Shown here: positions 1 through 15,109 of the stretch, one piece after another
Layout: each line of letters starts with the position of its first letter
How positions within the stretch are numbered: the first letter of the stretch is position 1
Origin: Streptomyces sp. NBC_00704
GTDB lineage: Bacteria > Actinomycetota > Actinomycetes > Streptomycetales > Streptomycetaceae
Direction: 5' to 3'
Length of the DNA stretch: 64,000 nucleotides
Assembly: GCF_036226605.1 (NCBI RefSeq)
Contig: NZ_CP109000.1
Location: 1,364,001 to 1,428,000 of the forward strand
Made by a program: the position numbers and the translations under genes
Notes under the pieces: model-generated
Told to the model about the DNA's origin: nothing
The model's database searches: none
What the model saw: the letters and a program-made list of their open reading frames with translations, nothing else

Positions 1-3078
<3,078 letters not shown>

Positions 3079-3086
<8 letters not shown>

Positions 3087-4236
3087 GCTGGCCCTCCATC
3101 GGGACGGTGCTCATCAAGGTCGTGAAGCGGTCGAACAGGTAGGCGGCGTCGTGCGGGCCCGCTGCCGCTTCCGGGTGGTACTGGACGGAGAAGGCCGGCT
3201 GGTCGAGCAGTTGCAGCCCCTCCACGACGTCGTCGTTCAGGCACACGTGCGAGACCTCGACGCGGCCGAACGTCGTCTCGCTGACCTTGTCGAGCGGCGC
3301 GTCCACGGCGAAGCCGTGGTTGTGCGCGGTGACCTCGACCTTGCCGGTCGTGCGGTCCTGCACGGGCTGGTTGATGCCCCGGTGGCCGTACTTCAGCTTG
3401 TAGGTGCCGAAGCCGAGGGCGCGGCCGAGGATCTGGTTGCCGAAGCAGATGCCGAACACGGGCGTCCTGCGCTCCAGCACGGCGGTCATGAGCGCGACGG
3501 GTCCGTCGGCGGTGGCCGGGTCGCCCGGACCGTTGGAGAAGAAGACGCCGTCCGGGGCGACGGCGTAGACGTCGTCGACGGTCGCCGTGGCCGGGAGCAC
3601 GTGCACCTCGATGCCGCGCTCGGCCATGCGGTGCGGGGTCATGCCCTTGATGCCGAGGTCGATGGCGGCGACGGTGAACCGCTTCTCGCCGACCGCGGGC
3701 ACGACGTAGGCCTCCTTGGTGGCGACCTCCTCGTACAGGCTCGCGCCCTTCATGTGGGGCTGGGCCTGCACGCGCGCGAAGAGCTCGCCGTCGGGGGCGA
3801 TCGCCTCGCCGGAGAAGACGCCGGCGCGCATGGAGCCGCGCTCGCGCAGGTGGCGGGTGAGGGCGCGGGTGTCGACGCCGGAGATCCCGACGACGCCCTG
3901 GGCGCAGAGCTCGTCGTCCAGGGAGCGCTTGGCGCGCCAGTTGGACGGCACGCGCGCGGGGTCGCGCACGACGTAGCCGGCGACCCAGATGCGGCCCGAC
4001 TCGTCGTCCTCGTCGTTCCAGCCGGTGTTGCCGATCTGCGGGGCGGTCGCGACGACGATCTGGCGGTCGTACGACGGGTCGGTCAGGGTCTCCTGGTAGC
4101 CGGTCATCCCGGTGGAGAACACCGCTTCGCCGAAGGTCTCCCCCACGGCCCCGTAGGCGCGGCCGCGGAAGATGCGGCCGTCCTCCAGGACGAGTACGGC
4201 GGGAGTCCTGGCGGCTCCCCTGGTGGAGGTCGTCAT
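3079..4236 (-). CDS. carA: Carbamoyl-phosphate synthase small subunit
   Basis: Glutaminase subunit that releases ammonia from glutamine and channels it to CarB. The 385-residue protein has an N-terminal small-subunit domain and a C-terminal class I glutamine amidotransferase domain. The nucleophile Cys is in FGICFGNQ and the His/Glu pair in VQYHPEA. The length is normal. The ATG start overlaps the stop of the preceding PH-like gene by 4 bases (ATGA), and its own stop overlaps the carB start, so the three genes are probably cotranslated within the pyr operon. Confidence 0.98.
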
Positions 4237-4802
4237 CGTGCGCCTTCCGTCGTGTCGTTCTTGATCATGGAGTTGATGGCGTCGACCCAGGCGGCGTGCT
4301 CGGCCGCGTGGTCCGAGCGGAACCCGGAGTCGAGCAGCCGGTCGCCGTGCGCCCAGGTCACCACCAGCAGTCCGCCCTCGGTGAGGACCTTGCCGGCGAT
4401 GCCTTTGTCGAGCCTGGCCTCACGCAGGGCGGCGGCCGGGATGAAGAAGTCGCTCGCGCCGGGGCGCACGACGTCCAGTCCCGCGTCCGTCAGGGTGAGC
4501 TCGGTCCGGCTGCGGGTGCCCAGGCCGTGCGCCACGATGCGGTCGAGCCACTGCCCGGCGGTGGTGGAGCCGTGGTAACGGCCGCTCATGCCCAGTCTCA
4601 CCGGGCCCGGCTCGTCCGGCACGGTGGGCAGCTCGGGCAGGTCGCCCTGGAGGGTGCCGCGCCACTTCCAGCCCTCGCGCATCAGCCAGTAGACGAGCGC
4701 GACGAAGAGGCCGAGGCCGACCACCCAGCCGACCCGTGCGGCCCAGTCGGTCACTTGGGCCGATTCCTTCTCGGCCGCGAGCAGTAGTGCAGCAGATGTC
4801 AC
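4233..4802 (-). CDS. Single-pass membrane protein with PH-like domain, inside the pyr operon
   Basis: A 189-residue protein with one N-terminal membrane segment (about residues 24-41, [16 protein letters not shown]) and a soluble C-terminal part resembling a bacterial PH-like fold: alternating beta strands ([34 protein letters not shown]) ending in a helix ([13 protein letters not shown]). The C-terminal part should face the cytoplasm if the positive-inside rule holds. Its GTG start overlaps the pyrC stop by 4 bases and its stop overlaps the carA start by 4 bases, so it is locked into the pyrimidine operon. No enzymatic motif is visible. A role in pyrimidine synthesis is suggested only by position; the fold assignment is inference. 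Confidence 0.85.
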   Translation of the reverse strand: MTSAALLLAAEKESAQVTDWAARVGWVVGLGLFVALVYWLMREGWKWRGTLQGDLPELPTVPDEPGPVRLGMSGRYHGSTTAGQWLDRIVAHGLGTRSRTELTLTDAGLDVVRPGASDFFIPAAALREARLDKGIAGKVLTEGGLLVVTWAHGDRLLDSGFRSDHAAEHAAWVDAINSMIKNDTTEGAR

Positions 4803-6085
4803 GTGAGCTTCCCGTCGACGAGCGTGGCCTTGCCCCGCAGCCAGGTGTGCGTGACCCGGCCCGGCAGCTCACGCCCCTCGTACGGGGTGTTCCGGCTGCG
4901 CGAGGCGAAGCCCGCGGGGTCCACGGACCCACGGTATTCCGTGTCGACGAGCGTGAGGTTGGCGGGCTCACCAGCCGAGACGGGACGACCGTGGCCGGCG
5001 GCCCGTCCGATCCGGGCGGGCGTGGTGGACATGCGGTCGGCGACCCCGGCCCAGTCCAGCAGGCCCGTCCGCACCATGGTCTCCTGCACCACCGACAGCG
5101 CGGTCTCCAGGCCGACCATGCCCATGGCGGCCGCGGCCCACTCGCAGTCCTTGTCCTCGTGCGGGTGCGGGGCGTGGTCGGTGGCCACGATGTCGATCGT
5201 GCCGTCGGCGAGCGCCTCGCGCAGGGCGAGGACGTCCCGCTCGGTGCGCAGCGGCGGGTTCACCTTGTAGACGGGGTCGTAGGAGCGGACCAGTTCGTCG
5301 GTGAGCAGGAGGTGGTGCGGGGTGACCTCGGCGGTGACGTCGATGCCGCGGGACTTGGCCCAGCGGACGATCTCGACGGATCCCGCGGTGGAGAGGTGGC
5401 AGATGTGGACGCGGGAGCCGACGTGCTCGGCGAGCAGGACGTCGCGGGCGATGATCGACTCCTCGGCGACCGCGGGCCAGCCGCCCAGCCCCAGCTCGGC
5501 GGAGACGACGCCCTCGTTCATCTGGGCGCCCTCGGTCAGCCGCGGCTCCTGCGCGTGCTGGGCGACGACCCCGCCGAAGGCCTTCACGTACTCCAGGGCC
5601 CGGCGCATGATCACGGCGTCGTCGACGCACTTGCCGTCGTCGGAGAAGACGGTGACCCCGGCGGCCGACTCGTGCATGGCGCCCAGCTCGGCGAGCTTGC
5701 GGCCCTCCAGGCCGACGGTGACCGCGCCGATGGGCTGTACGTCGCAGTAGCCGTGCTCCTGCCCGAGGCGGTAGACCTGCTCGACCACGCCGGCGGTGTC
5801 GGCGACGGGGAAGGTGTTGGCCATGGCGAAGACGGCCGTGTAGCCGCCGGAGGCGGCGGCGCGGGTGCCGGTCAGCACGGTCTCGGAGTCCTCGCGGCCC
5901 GGCTCGCGCAGATGGGTGTGCAGGTCGACCAGACCCGGCAGCAGCACCTTGCCCGCGGCCTCGACGACCTCGGCGCCGTCGGCGCTCAGGCCGGCGCCCA
6001 CCTCGGCGATCGTGTCCCCGTCGATGAGGACGTCCTGCGGCTCGCCGCCGAGCACCTTCGCACCACGGATCAGGATCTTGCTCAT
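4799..6085 (-). CDS. pyrC: Dihydroorotase
   Basis: Zinc amidohydrolase that cyclises carbamoyl aspartate to dihydroorotate, the third step of UMP synthesis. The 428-residue length fits the type I (class I) family. Visible metal-site motifs are DLHTHLREPG near residue 60 and the distal TDHAPHPHEDK. The N-terminus MSKILIRGAKVLGG is the usual small beta domain. The gene starts 4 bases after the pyrB stop and overlaps the next gene by 4 bases, consistent with one operon pyrR-B-C-orf-carA-carB. Confidence 0.98.
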   Translation of the reverse strand: MSKILIRGAKVLGGEPQDVLIDGDTIAEVGAGLSADGAEVVEAAGKVLLPGLVDLHTHLREPGREDSETVLTGTRAAASGGYTAVFAMANTFPVADTAGVVEQVYRLGQEHGYCDVQPIGAVTVGLEGRKLAELGAMHESAAGVTVFSDDGKCVDDAVIMRRALEYVKAFGGVVAQHAQEPRLTEGAQMNEGVVSAELGLGGWPAVAEESIIARDVLLAEHVGSRVHICHLSTAGSVEIVRWAKSRGIDVTAEVTPHHLLLTDELVRSYDPVYKVNPPLRTERDVLALREALADGTIDIVATDHAPHPHEDKDCEWAAAAMGMVGLETALSVVQETMVRTGLLDWAGVADRMSTTPARIGRAAGHGRPVSAGEPANLTLVDTEYRGSVDPAGFASRSRNTPYEGRELPGRVTHTWLRGKATLVDGKLT

Positions 6086-6089
6086 GTTC

Positions 6090-7070
6090 TTACTTCTCCT
6101 CGGTGGAGCGGGCGTGGCTGACGGCGGGTTCGTTGCCGCCCAGAAGCAGGTAGAGGACGGCCATCCGGATGGACACGCCGTTGGCGACCTGTTCGACGAC
6201 GGTGCAGCGGTCGGAGTCGGCGACCTCGGCGGTGATCTCCATGCCGCGCACCATCGGGCCGGGGTGCATCACGATCGCGTGCTCGGGCATCCGCGCCATC
6301 CGCTCGCCGTCGAGGCCGTAGCGGCGCGAGTACTCGCGCTCGGTCGGGAAGAACGCGGCGTTCATCCGCTCGCGCTGCACGCGCAGCATCATCACGGCGT
6401 CGGACTTGGGCAGCGTGCTGTCGAGGTCGTAGGAGACCGCGCAGGGCCAGCTCTCGATGCCGACCGGGACCAGGGTGGGCGGGGCGACGAGGGTGACCTC
6501 GGCGCCGAGGGTGTGCAGCAGGTCGACGTTGGAGCGGGCGACCCGGCTGTGCAGGACGTCGCCGACGATCGTGATGCGCCTGCCGGAGAGGTCCTGGCCG
6601 ATCCCGGCGTCCCGGCCGACCAGCCTGCGGCGCATGGTGAAGGCGTCCAGGAGGGCCTGGGTGGGGTGCTGGTGGGTGCCGTCGCCGGCGTTGACGACGA
6701 CGGCGTCGATCCAGCCCGAGGTGGCCAGCCGGTAGGGCGCCCCGGAGGCGCCGTGCCGGATGACGACGGCGTCGACGCCCATGGCCTCCAGCGTCTGGGC
6801 GGTGTCCTTCAGGGACTCGCCCTTGGACACGCTCGACCCCTTGGCGGAGAAGTTGATCACGTCCGCGGACAGCCGCTTCTCGGCGGCCTCGAAGGAGATG
6901 CGCGTGCGCGTGGAGTCCTCGAAGAAGAGGTTGACGATCGTGCGGCCGCGCAGGGTCGGCAGTTTCTTGATGGGCCGGTCGGCCACCCGGGCCATCTCCT
7001 CGGCGGTGTCGAGGATCAGGACGGCGTCGTCGCGGGTGAGGTCGGCGGCCGAGATGAGATGACGCTGCAT
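6090..7070 (-). CDS. pyrB: Aspartate carbamoyltransferase catalytic subunit
   Basis: Transfers the carbamoyl group from carbamoyl phosphate to aspartate, the committed step of pyrimidine synthesis. The 326-residue protein carries the phosphate-binding loop [12 protein letters not shown] and the substrate motif HPTQALLD. The length is typical of catalytic chains; no pyrI regulatory-subunit gene is present, so control probably lies at the level of the PyrR-regulated operon. The ATG start lies about 105 bases downstream of the pyrR stop, a gap in which no gene is seen. Confidence 0.98.
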   Translation of the reverse strand: MQRHLISAADLTRDDAVLILDTAEEMARVADRPIKKLPTLRGRTIVNLFFEDSTRTRISFEAAEKRLSADVINFSAKGSSVSKGESLKDTAQTLEAMGVDAVVIRHGASGAPYRLATSGWIDAVVVNAGDGTHQHPTQALLDAFTMRRRLVGRDAGIGQDLSGRRITIVGDVLHSRVARSNVDLLHTLGAEVTLVAPPTLVPVGIESWPCAVSYDLDSTLPKSDAVMMLRVQRERMNAAFFPTEREYSRRYGLDGERMARMPEHAIVMHPGPMVRGMEITAEVADSDRCTVVEQVANGVSIRMAVLYLLLGGNEPAVSHARSTEEK

Positions 7071-7175
7071 CTGTCAGGCTCCGTAAGGCAGTTCAGGATT
7101 CGGGAGGTTCCGGGCAGGCGGAGGCGCGCCGAAGGGGCGTACGTGAGCACGGCGGCGGCGTACGCGATCCGTCTG

Positions 7176-7816
<641 letters not shown>

Positions 7817-7919
7817 GGATTTGCGCCATCCACGGTAGCAGGCCGGGAGGGCGGCGCCGTCACCCCCTTGGCCTAATCGGTCGGCACTACCACGGAAGAG
7901 TCGGTGTGGACCATTCGGC

Positions 7920-7949
7920 TTGACGCGGGAGAATCACGCTGCGTAACCT
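7920..7949 (+). promoter_or_regulatory. bldD promoter, sigma70/HrdB-type
   Basis: TTGACG (7920-7925) and TAACCT (7944-7949) are separated by 18 bases and lie about 58 bases upstream of the bldD start. They fit vegetative sigma-factor consensus elements. The -10 element lies inside the palindrome at 7943-7962, which suggests repression by occlusion. Confidence 0.7.
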
Positions 7950-7962
7950 CACAGTGAGTTAC
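7943..7962 (+). promoter_or_regulatory. Palindromic candidate BldD operator at the bldD promoter
   Basis: GTAACCTCACAGTGAGTTAC is an imperfect inverted repeat centred on position 7953, with TCAC/GTGA half sites like those described for BldD binding. BldD is known to repress its own gene in Streptomyces. The site overlaps the -10 element and probable transcription start, as expected for autoregulation. Confidence 0.65.
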
Positions 7963-8006
7963 CAGCACGCGGCTCGTGCCGCGTCGACCCAGTGCCGGGG
8001 AGCTAT

Positions 8007-8507
8007 ATGTCCAGCGAATACGCCAAGCAGCTCGGGGCCAAGCTCCGTGCGATCCGCACCCAGCAGGGCCTTTCCCTCCACGGTGTCGAGGAGAAGTCCC
8101 AGGGACGCTGGAAGGCGGTCGTGGTCGGTTCGTACGAGCGCGGCGACCGCGCCGTGACCGTGCAGCGCCTTGCCGAGCTGGCGGACTTCTACGGCGTTCC
8201 CGTGCAGGAACTGCTGCCGGGCACCACCCCGGGCGGGGCGGCCGAGCCCCCGCCGAAGCTGGTCCTCGACCTGGAGCGACTGGCCCATGTGCCGGTCGAG
8301 AAGGCGGGCCCGCTCCAGCGCTACGCGGCCACCATCCAGTCGCAGCGCGGCGACTACAACGGCAAGGTGCTGTCGATCCGCCAGGACGACCTGCGCACCC
8401 TCGCCGTCATCTACGACCAGTCGCCCTCGGTCCTGACCGAGCAGCTGATCAGCTGGGGCGTCCTGGACGCGGACGCGCGCCGCGCCGTCTCCCACGAGGA
8501 GAACTAG
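8007..8507 (+). CDS. bldD: Developmental master repressor BldD
   Basis: BldD is the DNA-binding repressor that, when dimerised by cyclic di-GMP, keeps Streptomyces in vegetative growth by silencing sporulation genes. The 166-residue protein has an N-terminal XRE-type helix-turn-helix (GLSLHGVEEKSQGRWKAVVV) and a C-terminal c-di-GMP-binding domain containing the RGD segment at QSQRGDYNGK and a downstream RQDD. The ATG at 8007 was preferred over an in-frame start at 7992 because GGGGAG lies just upstream and MSSEYAKQ is the known N-terminus. It is monocistronic, divergent from pyrR and convergent with nusB. Confidence 0.97.
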   Translation: MSSEYAKQLGAKLRAIRTQQGLSLHGVEEKSQGRWKAVVVGSYERGDRAVTVQRLAELADFYGVPVQELLPGTTPGGAAEPPPKLVLDLERLAHVPVEKAGPLQRYAATIQSQRGDYNGKVLSIRQDDLRTLAVIYDQSPSVLTEQLISWGVLDADARRAVSHEEN

Positions 8508-8540
8508 CCGCCTCGCGGCTGAGCAGAAACGTACCCTCGC

Positions 8541-8570
8541 CGTGGCCGGAACCCGACGGTTCCGGCCACG
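8541..8570 (+). terminator. Hairpin downstream of bldD
   Basis: A perfect 13-bp stem (8541-8553 with 8558-8570) with loop CGAC begins about 33 bases after the bldD stop. It has no clear T tract, as is common for actinomycete terminators. Confidence 0.7.
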
Positions 8571-8579
8571 TCCGCGCAA

Positions 8580-8639
8580 GGCGTGAACATGCCGGAGGGC
8601 CCACAGCGTGCGCTGTGGGCCCTCCGGCATGTTCACGCC
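8580..8639. terminator. 29-bp perfect inverted repeat, bidirectional terminator between bldD and nusB
   Basis: Arms 8580-8608 and 8611-8639 are exact reverse complements over 29 bp with only TG between them. The genes on either side converge, so it can terminate both transcripts. The arm is unusually long for a terminator. Confidence 0.8.
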
Positions 8640-8726
8640 CCCGAGGGACGCGGGGCGCCGCCACGAGCCGCTGACGGCCCGCAGACCGCCTGTGACGGCC
8701 CGCGGCGTCCCGGCCCGCCCGGCGGG

Positions 8727-9155
8727 CTATTCGCGCCGCAGGGACGGCTTGAGCTCCTTGAGGCGGCCGAGCAGGCCGTTGACGAACGAGGGCGACTCGT
8801 CCGTCGAGAACTCCTTCGCCAGCTGCACCATCTCGTCGAGGACGACGGCGTCCGGGGTCTCGTCGGCCCAGATCAGCTCGTAGGCGCCGAGTCGCAGGAT
8901 GTTGCGGTCGACGACCGGCATCCGGTCCAGCGTCCAGCCGACCGAGTACTGCGAGATCAGGTCGTCGATGCGCCGCGCGTGCTGCGCGTAGCCCTCGACC
9001 AGCTGCATCGTGAACTCGCTCACCGGCGGCTGCCGGGTGTCGGCCCGGGAGAGCCGGACCCAGTCCGCGAGGACCGTCAGGACGTCGGCTCCGCGCTGGT
9101 CGCCCTCGAAGAGGATCTGGAAGGCGCGCTTGCGGGCCGTGTTGCGGGCAGCCAC
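8727..9155 (-). CDS. nusB: Transcription antitermination factor NusB
   Basis: NusB binds boxA RNA with NusE (S10) and promotes antitermination in rRNA operons. The 142-residue all-helical protein begins MAARNTARKRAFQILFEGDQ, with the family end region IDRNILRLGAYELIW-like (here VDRNILRLGAYELIW) and VNGLLGRL. The start is GTG, 2 bases after the efp stop, so efp and nusB are cotranscribed. Downstream lies the long convergent terminator shared with bldD. Confidence 0.97.
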   Translation of the reverse strand: MAARNTARKRAFQILFEGDQRGADVLTVLADWVRLSRADTRQPPVSEFTMQLVEGYAQHARRIDDLISQYSVGWTLDRMPVVDRNILRLGAYELIWADETPDAVVLDEMVQLAKEFSTDESPSFVNGLLGRLKELKPSLRRE

Positions 9156-9157
9156 GG

Positions 9158-9724
9158 TTAGCTGTTCACCCGGCCGAGGTAGTCGCTGGTGCGGGTGTCG
9201 ACCTTGATCTTCTCACCGGTGGTGATGAAGAGCGGGACCTGGATCTGGTGACCGGTCTCCAGGGTGGCGGGCTTGGTGCCGCCGGTGGAGCGGTCGCCCT
9301 GCAGGCCCGGCTCGGTCTCCTGCACCACGAGCTCGACGGCGGCCGGCAGCTCGACGAAGAGCACCTCGCCCTCGTGCTGCGCGACGGTGGCCGTGAAGCC
9401 CTCGATCAGGAAGTTGGCGGCGTCGCCGACGGCCTTGCGGTCGACCATGAGCTGGTCGTAGGTCTCCATGTCCATGAAGACGAAGTACTCGCCGTCCATG
9501 TAGGAGAACTGCATGTCGCGCTTGTCGACAGTGGCCGTCTCGACCTTGACGCCGGCGTTGAAGGTCTTGTCGACCACCTTGCCGGACAGCACGTTCTTGA
9601 GCTTGGTGCGCACGAAGGCCGGGCCCTTGCCGGGCTTGACGTGCTGGAACTCGACGACGGACCAGAGCTGGCCGCCTTCGAGCTTGAGCACCAGGCCGTT
9701 CTTGAGGTCGTTCGTGGAAGCCAC
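9158..9724 (-). CDS. efp: Elongation factor P
   Basis: EF-P enters the ribosome E site and relieves stalling at polyproline stretches. The 188-residue protein has the three-beta-barrel architecture; the conserved domain I loop PGKGPAF carries the lysine that in other bacteria is the modification site. No lysyl-modifying epmA/epmB-like genes are visible here. Polyproline-rich proteins are encoded nearby (the P-loop protein upstream at 11028 and RelA), which are plausible clients by inference only. It lies between the PepQ-like gene and nusB. Confidence 0.98.
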   Translation of the reverse strand: MASTNDLKNGLVLKLEGGQLWSVVEFQHVKPGKGPAFVRTKLKNVLSGKVVDKTFNAGVKVETATVDKRDMQFSYMDGEYFVFMDMETYDQLMVDRKAVGDAANFLIEGFTATVAQHEGEVLFVELPAAVELVVQETEPGLQGDRSTGGTKPATLETGHQIQVPLFITTGEKIKVDTRTSDYLGRVNS

Positions 9725-9775
9725 GGTTGCGGAATCTCCTGGACTGACGTGGACGACCCCGGGGCACGCACCTGC

Positions 9776-10882
9776 CTAGAGGGCGAGCAGCTCCTTGGTC
9801 GTGATGGTGAGTAGCTCGGGTCCGCCGTCCGCCTCGGGGCGCACGACGAGCGTGTCATCGATCCGGACGCCGCCCCGACCCGGTAGGTGGACCCCGGGTT
9901 CGACGGTGACCGGCACGCAAGCGTCCAGTTTACCCATGGCCGCGGGAGTCAACTGCGGGTCCTCCTCGATTTCCAGTCCGACACCGTGCCCGACGAACGC
10001 CGGGAGACCCTCGCAGTGCCCCGCCGACGCCAGCACCTGGCGTGCCGCACGGTCCACGTCACGGCAGGCCACACCGGGTGCCAGGGCCTCCCGTCCGGCA
10101 CGCTGGGCGGCGAAGACCAGGTCGTACAGCTCGATCTGCCAGTCGGCCGGAGACGTGCCGATCACGAACGTGCGGCCGATCTCGCAGCGGTAGCCGCGGT
10201 AGGCCGCCCCCAGGCAGACGGACAGGAAGTCGCCCTCCTCGACCCGCCGGTCCGTCGGCCGGTGCCCGCGGCGGCCGGAGTTCGGGCCGGTGCCCACGGA
10301 CGTGGGGAAGGCCGGGCCGTCCGCGCCGTGGTCGACGAGACGCCGCTCCAGTTCGAGGGCGAGATGGCGTTCGGTCCGTCCGACCAGGATGGACTCCAGC
10401 AGCTCTCCCAGGGCCTGGTCGGCGATCTCCGCGCCGATCCGCAGGCAGGAGATCTCCTCCTCGTCCTTGACCACCCTCGCCTGCTCCACCGCGCCGCCGA
10501 GGTCGGCCAGGCGCAGCCCGGGCGCGACGGAGCGGATCTCGCGGTGCCGGGACACCGTGAGGTGGTGCTCCTCGATGGCGAGGGAGTCGTCGCCCCCGGC
10601 CGCCAGGAGACCGGCGGCGGCGACCGCGGGATCGCCGTCGGCGTGCGGCAGGCAGTGGACGCGCAGGGCGTCGTCCGGCCGGGCGTCGCCGGGACGTTCG
10701 TCGAGCGGTCCGGAGCAGACCAGGAGATCCTCGCGTCCGCCCAGCAGCAGGACGGAGCCGTTCGGGGCGGCGCCCGCGAGATACCTCACGTTGGCGGGAC
10801 GGGAGATCAGCGCCGCCGCGGTGCCGGCCGCGTGGCAACGTTCCCTCAGGCGGTTTCGGCGGGACTCGTGCACCTCTGACAT
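9776..10882 (-). CDS. PepQ-like M24-family protein with altered metal ligands
   Basis: A 368-residue protein with an N-terminal creatinase-like domain and a C-terminal pita-bread M24 fold, next to efp as PepQ-type peptidases often are. M24 enzymes need five ligands (Asp, Asp, His, Glu, Glu). Here the first two positions, at the expected spacing of 11, are Cys223 and Glu234 (VCLGAAYRGYRCEIGRTF); His299 (GHGVG) and Glu328 (TVEPG) are kept; the last is Asp342 (RIDD). Peptidase activity is therefore doubtful. The ATG at 10882 is the first start giving the usual N-terminus; longer frames run into non-conserved sequence. Confidence 0.88.
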   Translation of the reverse strand: MSEVHESRRNRLRERCHAAGTAAALISRPANVRYLAGAAPNGSVLLLGGREDLLVCSGPLDERPGDARPDDALRVHCLPHADGDPAVAAAGLLAAGGDDSLAIEEHHLTVSRHREIRSVAPGLRLADLGGAVEQARVVKDEEEISCLRIGAEIADQALGELLESILVGRTERHLALELERRLVDHGADGPAFPTSVGTGPNSGRRGHRPTDRRVEEGDFLSVCLGAAYRGYRCEIGRTFVIGTSPADWQIELYDLVFAAQRAGREALAPGVACRDVDRAARQVLASAGHCEGLPAFVGHGVGLEIEEDPQLTPAAMGKLDACVPVTVEPGVHLPGRGGVRIDDTLVVRPEADGGPELLTITTKELLAL

Positions 10883-11027
10883 GACACGAGCGTAGGAGCG
10901 CCGACCGGATCGCGCCGGTTGGGAAGGCGTTCGGGGGACGCGACGCCCCGGGCGCGCGCACCGCTCCCGTCCGGCGCCGGACCTCCGGGCCGTCGTCAGC
11001 GGCCGCGCCGCTGCCCCGCCGCGCCGG

Positions 11028-11921
11028 TCACCACTTGGGCGGGCTGGCGATCGCCCGCGCCAGCACGTCGTCCAGCACCCTGGCCGTGGTGGGGACGTCG
11101 AGCTGGGAGTTGTCGATGATGGGCAGGCCGGAGCCGTACCAGCCGGCCATGCGGCCGTGGATGCGGGCGACCTCCTCGTCGGTGAGGCGGCGGTTGCCGG
11201 CGCGCTCGGCGTTGCGCTCCAGGACGACCTCCAGACCGGGCAGCAGGACGACGGGCAGCAGGCCCGGCCCCACATGGCGTTTCCAGCCGCCGAGGCCCAC
11301 GGCCGGGCGGTCGGGGAAGATCGCGTCGTCCAGGATGCACGAGATGCCGTTGGCCAGGAAGTTGCGGGCGGCGAAGCCGCAGGTGCGGCGGGCCAGCCGG
11401 TACTGGGCCTCGGAGTGCTCGTTCCATCCCGACTGCGGGTCGGCGAAGCCCGAGCGGACCCATTCGCGCACGTCGTCGAGGCTGACGTGGGCGGTGGGCA
11501 CCCGGCGGTGCTCGGCCCAGAACTTGGCGACGCTGGTCTTCCCCGCGCCCGCGGGGCCGATCAGCAGCACCGCGAGCGTGGTGCCCGCCGGGTCGGGGAC
11601 CGTGGCGGCGGGCGGCGCGCTGGGCATGGGGACGGGCGCGCCGGGCGGCAGCGGGACGTGCCCGGTGGCGTCCGGGCCCTGCGGGGCCGGGGCGTGCTGG
11701 GGGGCCGGGGCGTGCTGGGGCGCGGGCGGCGGCGCCGACGGGACCGGCGGCTGGGGCGCGGGCGGGACGGGGCCCGCGGGGGCGCCGAGGTGACCCGGCT
11801 GGTGCGGGGCGCCGCCCGGCTGGTGCGGGCCCGGGTGGTGCGCGGCCGGCGACCAGCCGGCGGCCGGACCGTGCCCCGGCTGGTGGGGCGGCGGCAGCGG
11901 AGAACCCACTGCGTGCTGCAT
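11028..11921 (-). CDS. P-loop ATPase/kinase-like protein with proline-rich N-terminus
   Basis: A 297-residue protein in two parts. Residues 1 to about 110 are rich in Pro, His, Gly and Ala, with a QHAPAPQHAPAPQ repeat and no predicted fold. The rest is a P-loop domain resembling AAA_33/zeta-type kinases: Walker A GPAGAGKTS, then LDDVREWVRSG, a hydrophobic ILDDAIFPD strand and a late RRLTDEEVARIHGRM segment. The substrate is unknown. It stands alone between aroB and the PepQ-like gene with a gap on each side, so it may have its own promoter. The product name is based on motifs only. Confidence 0.85.
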   Translation of the reverse strand: MQHAVGSPLPPPHQPGHGPAAGWSPAAHHPGPHQPGGAPHQPGHLGAPAGPVPPAPQPPVPSAPPPAPQHAPAPQHAPAPQGPDATGHVPLPPGAPVPMPSAPPAATVPDPAGTTLAVLLIGPAGAGKTSVAKFWAEHRRVPTAHVSLDDVREWVRSGFADPQSGWNEHSEAQYRLARRTCGFAARNFLANGISCILDDAIFPDRPAVGLGGWKRHVGPGLLPVVLLPGLEVVLERNAERAGNRRLTDEEVARIHGRMAGWYGSGLPIIDNSQLDVPTTARVLDDVLARAIASPPKW

Positions 11922-12149
11922 CCGGTGCCACTCCGTCTCGTACAGGCAATGGGCGCTGGCTGTGGGGGCGGACCCCCGTTCGGACCACAGCCTAAAGGGC
12001 GTGGGAGGTGGACCCGTCCGAACGGTGTCGCCCTCGGCTGTCGTTTCGTGAACGGCCGGGGGCGGTCCGAAGTGCCCGGTGCGGACGGCGAATCGGGCGG
12101 AAGGGCCGCAAGGCCGCCCGGGCGGTCCCGCGCGGGCGTCCGGCGGGTC

Positions 12150-14937
<2,788 letters not shown>

Positions 14938-15109
14938 CGATGCTCCTCAGTGCTCGCGCCCTGGTACTGCTCTGCGCACGCGTGTCCTTCGCGTACGTCG
15001 TCGGCGTGACCGGGTGCGCGGCCCTGGCCCGCCACCCCCGATCCTCCCACGTCCGGGCCGCGACGCCGGTCGCCGGTCCAGCAAGCGGACGCGGGGGCGC
15101 GCGGGACGG

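Noticed and set aside
7992..8006. In-frame upstream start for bldD
   Set aside because: The ATG at 8007 has the ribosome site GGGGAG directly before it and gives the known BldD N-terminus.
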